A DNA stretch of 64,000 nt, from assembly GCA_963678675.1 (NCBI GenBank), contig OY783191.1:22505368-22569367 (forward strand). The letters run 5' to 3'. How positions within the stretch are numbered: the stretch's first letter is position 1; each line of letters opens with the position of its first letter. Of the stretch, positions 20,494 through 31,129 are shown piece by piece. Below the pieces are notes generated by a model that saw only the letters and a program-made list of their open reading frames with translations, made no database searches and was not told where the DNA came from. Source of the DNA: Xiphydria camelus. Its lineage: Eukaryota > Arthropoda > Insecta > Hymenoptera > Xiphydriidae. Both the position numbers and the translations under genes were made by a program.

Positions 20494-21759
20494 ACTTGAT
20501 GCCTCAGCGTACATGTGCAGCTCTCTTTGGATACAAAATACATTTTCTCCCAAGATTCTAACCCACACTGCTGTCGTGACTCTATAGACCAATTCGAAAA
20601 ACGACGACTACGAGTTATCGCTCGACACGATTTCGTCGTACACAATTGCAATCCAAACATTATTTCGTCCCGTTATCGAGCAACATCCTCTCTGCGAACC
20701 CGTTACGACGAACGCGGTACAGCGTTTCGCAAAAACCGCATCTCCAATGTGACTGCTGCTCCCGTTCGAAGATTGACAAAGGATTTGCCGTAAGAAATTC
20801 GCAAATCGGAGGTAGAATTCGGTCTCCTCGATTCGCGCGTCCCACCGCACGCTCGAACGCTCGATGACTTACCACGGCTTCTCGACTGCGTCGTGAGTAT
20901 CGATTCGACTCTGGTCTGGCGGTGGCTGGTGCGTCTCTCTACTCGTCTCCCGTGCCTATCACTCTCATTCGCTCTAATTCGCCATTTCCTCCCTTCGTCC
21001 TGCCGAGGGAGGGCTGCGAGTCGAGGTTCGAGGAGCGAAACCCGGGCAGTCGTCGGAAGGGGTGGGGGGCAGTGGGAGAGTGAGAGACAGACGGCGCGAG
21101 TGGCTCCCCCTCAAGACACGAGACATCTCGTAAGGGGTGACATATTTTTTTCTTCCGGAATATCGTGTTTATCGCGATTATTTGTCACGTCGTCCGTTCC
21201 GCGTCGTAACCAATTCCCGCCGCTTCTTGCCTATCCGTATCGATCTTCGCGTGCATCATCCCCGTTGAACATAAACCGCGTAGCTTGCTGCTGTTCGTGG
21301 GCAAAGGACTAAGGTTGATATTAAAGAACGGAGTTTCTGAATAAGCATCGATTCAGGAGCTCGCTTATTAATGGGAACGGCGATTCGAGTCTTATTTATA
21401 AAGTCCGATTATGAATATTGGATGTTCGGAATCATAAAGTGGCTGGCTAGTGAATGATTGGATCGCATACACGTATGCTTCACGTCGGGTAGTGTTGGTG
21501 CTCAAAGCTAGAATCGAGCCTAAAAGAGCGCATTTTTGCAGTGGATCGTTCTATTGTAGTTTCAATTTCCCCCATCGAATAAACGACCGAATGACTGGAG
21601 TAGGAGCGCCCGGAGTATCCAATACCTAGATAATACAGGTTCTATTATTTCTACAATGACAGGAATTGCATTACCGATGGCTAAACATTGTTACCAGTTC
21701 AGCTGTCCTCGCGATGTTACAAATTACTATTGAAACCATGTTTAATAAAGATATCACCA
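20494..21759. other. gene-free stretch with a CpG-rich island (about 20880-21300)
   Basis: Open frames up to 139 codons on the plus strand and shorter ones on the minus strand, with no recognisable domain. The last 450 bases are AT-rich with nothing seen. Confidence 0.4.
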
Positions 21760-21992
21760 CACTGAGAAAAAAATTTACTCGAGCCACAATTAAACGTGTT
21801 TTTGAATAGTCCTAAGAGCACGTTTATTTGATTAGAATGAATATGGATTGGACATGTGCAAATATTATTCATTTAATTCAATATTATTTGGATCAAATCG
21901 ATATTTATTTAAATTGAGTAAATGTGCACACTCTCAGGACTATCCAAAAATACGTTTATTTCGATCTAGCAAATATTTTTTTCCGTGCAGGT
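21760..21992. mobile_element. foldback MITE with CACTG-type end
   Basis: Left CACTGAGAAAAAAATTT; right AAATATTTTTTTCCGTGCAG is an imperfect complement. Inner arms match as GAATAGTCCTAAGAG near 21805 and CTCTCAGGACTATCC near 21936. It belongs with the CACTG/G-A-rich ended elements elsewhere in the window. Confidence 0.6.
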
Positions 21993-22752
21993 TCTCAACA
22001 CTTGTATCCGCGAAGTTGCGATTACAAACATCGCAATTATATTTGTACGAGCGGAAAATTTATTTTACGCGTATACACACGGGCGTAATAATTAAATTGA
22101 CGTTGTTTTCTAACTTTCTTACGATATACCGTTATCGACATATCGATATTTCCCGAGTAACGGTATAATACCTTCTCTTTCAATTTTAAGTCAATTTAAA
22201 AAGGCACATTCGAAAGAAGTTTTACAAACGTTCCACCGATATTCGAGAAAAGATACGTTGATACACAAGACTCCCTTCCGAAGAAAAGCGCTCGCTGAAA
22301 GAGTTACCTCGTATTTGTGTTGTTAATTTTGTGTTAATTTTAACAGATTTTACATGTCCCAAGTGTGCCACACAAATTTGCGTGTTAATTTAACTAAAAG
22401 CTCCTGTGTTAAAAGGTAACAAGAATTATTATTTCAAATATTTAACATAAATTGAGCGGTTTTTCTCTGTTAAAGCAGCATTTGATTTGTGCTATTTTAA
22501 CTAATCACTTTGTAACTTTTGACTTAAAGAAATATTCCAAATGAATATAACATCAGTCAATGTAACTAGGTACTTCTTTGCATGACATACAGTTTGTCCA
22601 GATCTTTGACTCAAACTTTTCATCTTTTCGACAGAAATGATGAGTGAAATTTTTAGAAAAAAAAAACATTTCTTTAATCAAATTAATACTCGGATAGTAG
22701 GGGTATAATCTAAAGAAATATACGACCTTGTAGATATTACTTTTTACATATA
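21993..22752. other. gene-free AT-rich stretch
   Basis: Several GTGTTAATTT motifs around 22320-22400 resemble a similar cluster near 12015-12060; otherwise nothing recognised. Confidence 0.4.
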
Positions 22753-23862
22753 ATTGAAGGGCTCGGGGCAACAAGGGATATAAGCCACATTTTACGCGAA
22801 AATGAAATTTCTGCTCTGATGGATTGCTGTAATGCAAGGCCGAAGTCACAACAAATATTACATACATATTGCAACATATGGCGCCACCAGCCGAGAATGC
22901 CGTTGTTGTATATTTATTAAGTTGGTACTTATTTTCATACAAGAAGGTTATAAGCCACACAAGTCATCATGGCTACTGTGACTGGAAGGACGTGCAAATG
23001 AAAACAGACTGAAAACGAGTTCAATTCAAGTGATAGTAATCGTTATTTCAACTCAGATGATTCAGTTAAAGACCGGGATTATGTTGAAACAAGCTCAACT
23101 TCTGATGATGAATTCTTCAGCGATTTATCGGTAAGTAAGTTTTATAGTGGCTTATGCCCTTTATGCAGAAATAAAAATGGCTTATGCCCTTCTATAGAAA
23201 AAAATAACAAAATGCTGTAATATTAATAAATTTAAATTATTGTTCACTAAAAATTGAATCTTTTCTTAAAGTTGAGGTTTACTAGTGAAAATAAATCTGA
23301 GTTTGCACTGTGCTATAATCATGTTCTTGCAAAAACAAAGACGATTCTCTAATTTGTGGCTTGTGACCTTTTTGCATTAAAAATATTTACTAGTCACTGG
23401 GTAATTAAAATATTGTTTCAGGAGAATTGCAACCAAAATTTTGATACTATTCGTTAAGTGCTACCCTTCTAATCGTAGAATATAAAACTATGTTCCTTTT
23501 TTATACCAAAATAAAATACCAAATATAAATATTATATATAAATATTATATATATAATATAAATATAAATATTATATTTATTATTAAATATTATAAATACC
23601 AAAAATAGATATTTCTTTTTTTTAATAAAAAAGTAATATGTCACTTGGTTTTTAAATAAATGTTTTTTTCAAGTATGTAAATTATTTTTTAAAATTAAAT
23701 ATTCACTATCAAAAGCACTGCCTTCAACTGTTTGTACACACTTAATACAAAATTAGTCCGACTTATTTTATGATTTCAGGATTTGAATGATATATTCAAA
23801 CCGAGTTTTCTCAGAATGATGAAAATGTGGCTTATATCCCTTGTTGCCCCGAGCCCTTCAAT
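22753..23862. mobile_element. 1.1 kb DNA element with 42-bp identical inverted ends
   Basis: ATTGAAGGGCTCGGGG and the following bases to CACATTTT are identical in inverted orientation at both termini, about 42 bp counting the shared outer base. TA flanks each side; an alternative reading is an imperfect TTAA duplication (ATAA/TTAA). Variants of GGCTTATRCCC recur inside at 22950, 23152 and 23182. It carries a truncated first exon (22969-23130). Unmutated ends imply recent movement. Confidence 0.8.
22969..23130 (+). pseudogene. first-exon remnant of an acidic transposon protein
   Basis: ATG at 22969 opens MATVTGRTCK, followed by one in-frame TGA, then continues as KQTENEFNSSDSNRYFNSDD and about 25 further acidic, serine-rich residues to FFSDLS. 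A consensus splice donor GTAAGTAAG begins at 23131. Acidic serine/aspartate-rich N-termini are common in piggyBac-type transposases, but that alone does not prove the family. No downstream exon is present in the element, so it is a deletion derivative. Confidence 0.55.
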
Positions 23863-23865
23863 TAA

Positions 23866-24690
23866 CATTTAAAAATACGTTGAAATGAATGGACACGACA
23901 ATTTTTACAAACGTACTTTTTATGAAGAAGACACAACATTTTCGACTTTGTATCTTTCATTTCGCGCTTTGCACACGCGTGTAAACGAGGATAAAAGCCC
24001 GCGAAGGAGCGAGTCTTGCACAATATCCGATCGATGGCGCTCCGAGTTCGTCGACTCTCACGACGACGGCGGCACGAGCGAGCACTTAACGATACCTATC
24101 CCCCTACCGGCAACTGTAAAACATCCGTGACGCGACCGAACTCCGAGAGCAAAGAGTAAATTGAATCGTCGAAAGTTGCCCCTCTCCGCCCGCGAGAAGT
24201 GGAAGCCGCGGCGCGCGCGGTCTCGGTGGGCATATAAAATAAAACAGTTTCGGTAAATTGGCTGTGTTAAAACTAAACTTATTACGGGACGGAGGCGAGT
24301 ATCGCGAGGGGCTCGAGGGGGAGGTAGAAAGGAAAGGAGAGAAAGAGAGAGGCCGGGTATAGTCGAGGGAGCTGGAATAAAAAGCGCCGGATCGCGCGAG
24401 GGTGAAAGTTCGCCCGTGGCGCTGTGGAACGCGATTCTTCGTTGCTCGAGTTTTGACATTTTTCTACTCCCTTGCGATTACAAAGTCGAGCTTGAAATTA
24501 ACGTACGGACGTCGCGGACGACGAGAAAGAGGGAAAACTCGAAAATTTTCGTCGGCAATCAATTTATCGATCATTTAAACGGCCGGATTCGTTATGCATT
24601 TATTTCTCGAACGAGAAAAACTCAAACGATGGAAACAAGAAAGAGAGAAAAGTGGAGAGAGTAGAAGGAAAGAGAGAGTTCGGTGAAGAA
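23866..24690. other. gene-free stretch with a CpG-rich island (about 24000-24480)
   Basis: Overlapping open frames on both strands (up to 133 codons) without recognisable domains. Confidence 0.4.
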
Positions 24691-24693
24691 TAA

Positions 24694-25385
24694 AGCTAGG
24701 AATCCACTACACTCGACTCGACTCGACACGACTCGACGCGACTCGACACGACGCGTTTCTGATCGCATGATTTTCCATGTATTTAAATGGCGTAGAAATC
24801 CACTAGGCTCGACACGACGCTTTTCTGGCTGGCCAGAAATTTGTCGCGTCGAGTCGAGTCGAGTCGAGTCGAGCCTAGTGGACACGGTTTGCGTGCACAT
24901 CGAGATATGGACCGATGAGCGAACAGTTGATTTGCGGCAGTCTTACTTGGAAATTCGAGAAGAGCAGTTCGAAGATTTTACATTAATTTCGCAGAGGAAT
25001 GGAGGAGGATCTCATTAATAAAGTTAGAGCATATGAGATGCTGTGAAATATACATAATTTGAAATATAGAGACCAAAATATACGCAACGAAGCTTGAGAA
25101 GAAATCTCAAAAGCCTTGAATAGACCAAGTAAACATAAATAGGTATATATAGTAAATTTCAATCTGTATAGATGTTACAGAGAAGCAATAATTGGAAAAA
25201 TTATAGAGCCATACACGATGTATCCTTGTACGTTAAAATTTAAAAGGACGAAGCACTACCGTCGAGTACCGTCGAGTCGTGTCGCGTCGATTCCAGTGGA
25301 CACACCACGCAAATTTTTGTCACCGTGTCGTGTCGAGTCGTGTCGTGTCGAGTCGAGTCGAGTCGAGTGTAGTGGATTCCTAGCT
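24694..25385. mobile_element. PIF/Harbinger-like MITE with TCGAC pentamer arrays, TAA duplication
   Basis: Ends AGCTAGGAATCCACTAC and complement GTAGTGGATTCCTAGCT, flanked by TAA at 24691-24693 and 25386-25388. Immediately inside both ends run phased 5-bp repeats of CTCGA/TCGAC with CACGA and CGCGA variants. A second inverted pair (about 24805-24880, reading CCACTAGGCTCGACACG and CGAGTCGAGCCTAGTGG) sits in the left part. The three-base TWA duplication points to PIF/Harbinger. No coding remnant was seen. Confidence 0.8.
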
Positions 25386-25388
25386 TAA

Positions 25389-26566
25389 AAATCGACGAAG
25401 CCAGACATCGATTCCTCCTCCGCGATTATACCGTCGCCGCGCGGACGGAGGCAATGGATAGTACCTAGATACCCATTGTTACGATATCGATGTCAAAGGT
25501 TCCATTTACCAAAGAATCTCGACATGGACCGAAGTTCGGGGGAGCAAATCGGTCGATCGGAAGGAAAGTTCCGTAAGCGGCACGAACGGAGTCGAAGAGA
25601 TCGTAGTTGGATGAGGAAAGAGAACCGGGTTTCTTGCAAAATCAGTCGGACGAACGCCGGGAACGCTTTCTGCGTGAATCGAGCGGCCGGAAAAGCGGCT
25701 GCGAAACTTTTCAACGACGGTGACTTCGCAGGGACGAAAGCGGGGCGAGGAAACTTTATCGATTACACGGCGCCTCGCGTTCTCCCTCGGCGGATTTATC
25801 GCGCGATCTTTCCGTCGAACGTCGCGGCGGGGAGAACCTTCGAGGGCTCGACCATTTTCGAACTCGCGTATAATATAACGAATCGCCCGGAGGACGCCTC
25901 CTGGCAGACAGCCACCGTGAGGAACTTAACGCTCCGAAGATGGGGCCAGACGTCGTCGTAAAATGGAAAGATAATTATCCCCTCGCGCCTCGCAGTCGCG
26001 TCGCGTCGTCGATGTATAAAGTCGCCGCGCTCTCTGCTGCCGTGAACCCCCGCCGTATATTGCGCGATCCTCGATACGCCGAGGGTCGCGCGACGCTCGT
26101 AGCGCCATCCGCCTTGAAATTCCTGTTTCCGCGAAATCACCGACTTCCGATCGTATATATATACACGGGAAGCACAGAGGGTCGACTTCGAGTTCCGCGT
26201 CGGAAGCCGCAAATTGCGCAATCGTTGCGCGAGTCGCGAAGCGTTATTGTCGCATTTGTCGAGCACGAAATTGTGGACGCGGATGGCGAAAGCAGTAGTA
26301 GAAACGCGGGGATAACTAAAATTCAAATGTTGCTTTATGTAACTCGTATTATCATGAAGAAAAGCGTTGAAAATTATTTTTGAAAAGAAACAGTCTCGGT
26401 GAATCGAATTAAGTATGAAAATAGACTTAATGGAGTATTTGTTTGAAAATAATGAAACGAACGTGTCTTTGGATATCGAAAAACCCTAATTGCTGAGAAA
26501 TCGATATGCCTTGAATAAATAACAAACGATCAACAGAGTCAAACTTTCTCGGTCTCTTCTCGCTTG
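25389..26566. other. gene-free stretch with a CpG-rich island (about 25400-26320)
   Basis: Long frames (161 codons plus strand, 176 and 147 codons on overlapping frames) lie here. Because all frames are about equally open and no domain, splice pattern or Kozak context stands out, I read them as a by-product of low stop-codon density. Confidence 0.4.
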
Positions 26567-26568
26567 TA

Positions 26569-27008
26569 CACTTGTGAGAAAAAAGTGGGTAGCAAGATCA
26601 ACCATAATTTATTGCAAGGATAAATTTGCCTGGTTGCTAGGACATACCATATTTATGATTAAACAGATCATGAATACAGTCGAAATAACTTTCGTTCTGT
26701 ATTTAGAGTAACAACGAGGTTGTAGTTTATGATAACCATATACCATGGTTGAATTAGCGACAAGAGTAGAGCAATAACATCACTGCAGTGACACTGATAG
26801 TGTCAATTATATAAAAAAAAAGGTTGAGAACATTTATCGATCATGCTACAAGTTGACTTGGTAGCAGTCAGCTCTGATCTCTCTCTTGTTATTATACTAT
26901 AACTATAATCTCACCGCATGGAACAACTATAGAATTATGATTGCGGCCAAAATCGACCACGATTTCTGGTTAAATTATGGTTCTTTCAACTAAATGTTTC
27001 TCCAAGTG
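26569..27008. mobile_element. 440-bp MITE with CACTTG ends, TA duplication
   Basis: Left CACTTGTGAGAAAAA and right TTTCTCCAAGTG are imperfect inverted copies flanked by TA. An inner inverted pair, AACCATAATTTA and TAAATTATGGTT, lies at similar distance from each end. Ends are diverged, so the call is moderate. Confidence 0.5.
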
Positions 27009-28032
27009 TAGTTCTTGGCGTAAGATTACCGAGTCTCTTAATAGCGAGCATGAAAAATGCGATTATACGGAGATGATCACATCTGTAATATCGTATAACA
27101 TCCTGAGAAATTGATACCTCTCTTAAACAGGAACAAACTGTACGCGGAATACCTATATAAAGCCTCCCGATAAACGGACACTCCGCTTTCTTTTAGTTCT
27201 TCGTGCAAGCCTCTGTCGAAGTTTTTGATTCTAACAATGTCTGTTTCACCTCGCTATGTCACTCGACTTGCAAATGATTGTATCATATACCTATACATTA
27301 GGTGTACAGCTTTGCTTCCGCCGTTTTCCTAACGTAATAGAGAGCAGAAAAAGGCGGAAGCAAAATTGTACACCAATTACATTAACAAATAAAAAATAGT
27401 TTAAGAGTAAATGGTTATACCATAAATATATTTTAACTTATAAAGACATATATGTGTATCAACTTATAAATATCATTACTCCGCGATCGAAAAAAGCTAG
27501 AAATAGATTCTCAAATACTTAGTCGGGATTTGCACGATAAATCTGTTAGGTGCTCTATGTACCTAAGAGTAAAAAATGTCAAACACACCCAGTGAAATTT
27601 AACGCCGGTGTCAAGTTTCCCAGCAACTTTAGCCACGCGTTTGCCTTTACGCAAGACAACCATCGACAACAGTGCCGTATATATTTATACCCTTCCTCTC
27701 TCTCTTAACGACTACCACACCATTCCGTGGTATCACTTACTCCAGCGGCGCATTCTTCTCATCTCGATCCTCGACGAGTCGAAGCCACAACGAAGACGCT
27801 TACGATCCGCGGGACGTAAAGTAAAGCCGCCTCCTTCGTTCCGGTTACCTCCGGTCCGGCTGCGGCTATTAGAGCGCAATTAGCGAGCGTACATTAGCGA
27901 GATGGCCCCGCATCCGCCAAGTAAAACGGAAGAGAAGAGCGGGAAGGAGAGCGAGAACGAGAGAGGGCGAGATAGGCGACTTCGACGATTAACGCGAGGG
28001 ATTCCAAGAGCGACGAGCGGTGGAGCTCGCTG
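27009..28032. other. stretch with a possible TATA box and one mini-MITE, otherwise unassigned
   Basis: TATATAAAG at 27153 precedes a 31-codon frame starting at 27238 in good Kozak context (AACAATG), but no initiator consensus lies at the right spacing and the frame runs into the mini-MITE at 27302. From 27840 the sequence is CpG-rich without a recognisable gene. Confidence 0.3.
27302..27375. mobile_element. 74-bp mini-MITE
   Basis: GGTGTACAGCTTTGCTTCCG and complement CGGAAGCAAAATTGTACACC, almost entirely palindromic. The same end occurs alone at 3628-3656, so the family is dispersed. Confidence 0.75.
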
Positions 28033-28035
28033 TAA

Positions 28036-28927
28036 AGGTTACCGCACACTTGGGCGTCGCGGCGCGTCGCGTCGCGTCGGGGCGCGTCGGGTCGCGTCGG
28101 GTCGCGTTGGGGTGCGTCTAAGCCCGGCGATTATTACCTGAATGTCCATAAATTTTACGACATGCCCGGCGATGCTCGGCGATTCTTACCTGAATGTCAG
28201 TAAATTTTACGTCACGGCTCGGTGACGCTCCGCGATGGATGGTGGCATCGCCCACTTTTCCGGCGGCAACCGACAGATTCGGACTTGAATGTCCGTAAAT
28301 TTTATAAAATATATTATAATCAGACGGTATCTAGCAGTGCAACAAGATGTATGACGGCAGCAGTAGTTCTAATGAGGAAATTTGCTTTTATGATAGCATT
28401 GATGTCAGAAAGAAATAGAAAGAAGAGAACGTGGATCCATCCTATCAATAAAAAACGCGCCAGTCTTGGAGAATTCGCTCGTCTAGTCGCGATATAAACC
28501 ACGAGGTATTTCGATCGCGATGATAGTGAGTGGTAAGAATCGATATTCCGAATTTCGTCTATTGTGTGACGGACAAAGACGACCCGTCTTTATGACCGTC
28601 CCGTCGGGACGCGTCGTTTGACGCCAAGGATTCGAAGGGAAGAATCCCCGTCCTCGACGCGACGCGACGCGACGCGACGCGCCGCTCTAGTGTGCGGTAG
28701 TACATTCATTTGTATGTATTTTATCCAGTCGGTATTTTGACGCGACGCGACGCGAAGAGACGCTCTGGGCAAGAACCCCGTCCCTGACGCGACGCGACGC
28801 GCCGCGCCGCGCCGCTCTAGTGTGCGGTAGTACATTTATTTGTATGTATTTTATCCCAGTCGGTATTTTGACGCGCCGCGACGCGACGCGCCGCGCCGCG
28901 ACGCGACGCCCTAGTGTGCGGTAACCT
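28036..28927. mobile_element. PIF/Harbinger element derivative with GTCGC pentamer arrays, TAA duplication
   Basis: Ends AGGTTACCGCACACT and complement AGTGTGCGGTAACCT, flanked by TAA at 28033-28035 and 28928-28930. Phased GTCGC/GACGC repeats follow the left end and precede the right end, and also occur twice inside next to internal copies of the right end (CTAGTGTGCGGTAGTACATT near 28687 and 28817). The interior keeps the start of a Harbinger transposase (28351-28497), which together with the TWA duplication fixes the superfamily. It is about a quarter the length expected of an autonomous element. Confidence 0.85.
28351..28497 (+). pseudogene. Harbinger transposase N-terminal remnant
   Basis: 48 codons, MTAAVVLMRKFAFMIALMSE then RNRKKRTWIHPINKKRASLG and EFARLVAI, ending in TAA. 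The WIHPINKKR...GEF motif is the conserved segment just ahead of the DDE nuclease in PIF/Harbinger transposases (HARBI1-like). Everything downstream is missing. An in-frame ATG further upstream (28222) would add 43 unrelated residues, so I take 28351. It cannot encode an active enzyme. Confidence 0.75.
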
Positions 28928-28930
28928 TAA

Positions 28931-29477
28931 CGCTACTCGACGTCTTCAAGCTTTATTAGCTATTTACGACCGTACTCGGCTTACCGCGGTAAACTTGCTC
29001 GATTTCTCGAAAACACCGTTACACCCTTCCGTCCGCGATTAAATGGAGCTCGGGAGCGTCGATCGCGCCACGTCACTTCACTCCCAGCCCACGTTACGCC
29101 ACGTCACGCCACTCCCCATCACGCCATGATAAAATCCGAAAAACGCCCGTCGCGTCTCCTCCGACAAAACTAGCCCTACATTCGCATCGTTTTCCGCAAA
29201 GCGAGCGCAATCAGCGGAAAAGATTTCCGGGGAAATTAATTATCGTGTTCGCGTCATGGAGAAGCGGACGCGTCCAGGGAAAAAGAAATGTGATATCTAC
29301 GAGTAATATTTCAGCTCGGTATGTGTATATATAATATTACATATGGCATGGAGCAATAAGAACTGATACGACATTCCGAGCGATCCGGAAGCATGGCGGG
29401 TAATCTCCGGGACCCGACACGTCCCCTTAATTACAGTTTCTCGTGAAATCGACTTTCCGCCCTTCCAGAAGGGACGG

Positions 29478-29511
<34 letters not shown>

Positions 29512-31001
29512 AGCAGGCCGGCCACCAGAAGGTACGAGTCATCGACTAATATGACCACGCGCTTCGTTGGCGCTTGCAACGCGTGCACTGGCTCCGCGGC
29601 AGAGTCGCCGCTGCTACAACCACCCACCGCTACAACCATGACGACGACCCTCGGATAAGGGGCAAATGGTCCGGAAGAAATATGTTTATTCGTCGTTGCG
29701 ATCGACCTGTCCGCGAACAGTGGCAATTTGCCGGAGGGAATTCGAGCGCGACGAATCGACGCCGCCTGTGCGCGTGTACGCGTTTCCGGCAATCTGATGC
29801 AATTGAGAGACGTGGTGCGAAAAGTGAGATGGCGAGCGGAGAAAAAATATATTTGCACGATATTCGGTAAAAAAAAGTCGCTTGGTCGATTTTATATGGA
29901 AATAGAGTTTCTCTAAAATATCGTTTCTGTTCTTCTCTTTTTTTGTCAGTGTTAAATAATTTTCTCTTTTCTATCGATATAACAACTCTATCGACCGTTC
30001 GTTGCGGTTTAAACGAAAGAGAAATATTTATTCCAGTGCATTCTCCATTTACACCGCCGTCATAGACCATACATAGAAAGCGGAGAGCTATTATGAAAAA
30101 GAATCAATGCGTTTCCGGCGAGAAGAGACATGTATACGTGCAAAATAACAAAGATTCAGTTGTTTTATCTTTTTAAAGGCCAAACTGTCTCGCTATAGTA
30201 GCTGCATCGACCGTTGCCAGGGTGTAAGCAAACGCGAAATATATTTCTTCCGCTGCACCTCGTTCCATCGTCATCGCCTCTCCCTCTCTTCTCTGGAAAA
30301 TGGAAAGCCAAGAGGTGCCAAGGGTCGCGCTCGCGCTTGGCGTGGCGCCAGAACGCATCGCGGAGAGCTCCTCTAATAGTCGCGAGAACTGCCCCATCGA
30401 AAACCATTAGAGTCGCTGCCCTTTGCCTGCCTCACGAAGAGTAGGTGAATTCATTCAATTCCCTCCGTAACGAGACTCGGAGGGCACGCGTCACCCGGCG
30501 ATGTATAATAATATATCGCGGTGCGACATAATAGACCGCGGTAGAGTGACCCTGTTTAAGGCTGACATTTTCCAAATATTCTCGCAATTTCTCGTAATTG
30601 TACTGACTCATTAGCCGTAATTCGGTTCACCTAATTAATTGTATGACGCGTGTATAAATATATTACGTTCCCTCTACCGTAAGTAACATTTTACAAATTC
30701 TCTGCGATTTTATGTACAGTGATTCAGATTCGTTATATTCGAATTTATGTTTTCTCGTAGTATAGTGCTCTCTCGATACTTTTCCGCTGACGGGTCTTTT
30801 GGGGAAAGGGATAAGGTTTCGCCCGCCCGAGCGCGCTTGCGCTCAGCGTTTCGTTTGTTTTGTGTATCCATGAGTCACGCGGTCTCGATTGCTTTCCGCG
30901 CGCCGAACACCACAGTGCCCGTACATTTTACTCGGTACGTACCTACCGCGTTCAATAGGTCTATCTTACGCACTGCGAATATTTTGAGTGTCGACGAGTC
31001 G
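28931..31001. other. gene-free stretch, partly CpG-rich, with a GA microsatellite
   Basis: A (GA)n run lies at about 29482-29509. Open frames up to 146 codons overlap on both strands at 29430-30070, with none recognisable. Around 29070-29125 CACGTCAC/CACGCCA motifs recur irregularly. Confidence 0.4.
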
Positions 31002-31129
31002 ATATGAGGAGCACAGTTCCAAAACTCATTTAGTCCATTCGCAGTTTGTCTTATAATCGCTAAACTATTAGCAATTATAGGACAAACTGCGAATGGACTA
31101 AACGAGTTTTGGAACTGTGCTCCTCATAT
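31002..31129. repeat. 128-bp near-perfect palindrome
   Basis: ATATGAGGAGCACAGTTCC and the next 40 bases are repeated in inverse with only a few mismatches, the turn being at CTAAACTATTAG (about 31061). No other copy occurs in the window. It is the size of a mini-MITE or a small hairpin transcript. Confidence 0.85.

Noticed and set aside
25476..26383. Overlapping frames of 161, 176 and 147 codons
   Set aside because: CpG-rich DNA with few stop codons; no domain, no splice pattern, and opposite strands equally open.
27153..27335. TATATAAAG followed by a 31-codon frame
   Set aside because: No initiator at the proper distance, and the frame is closed by sequence of a mini-MITE.
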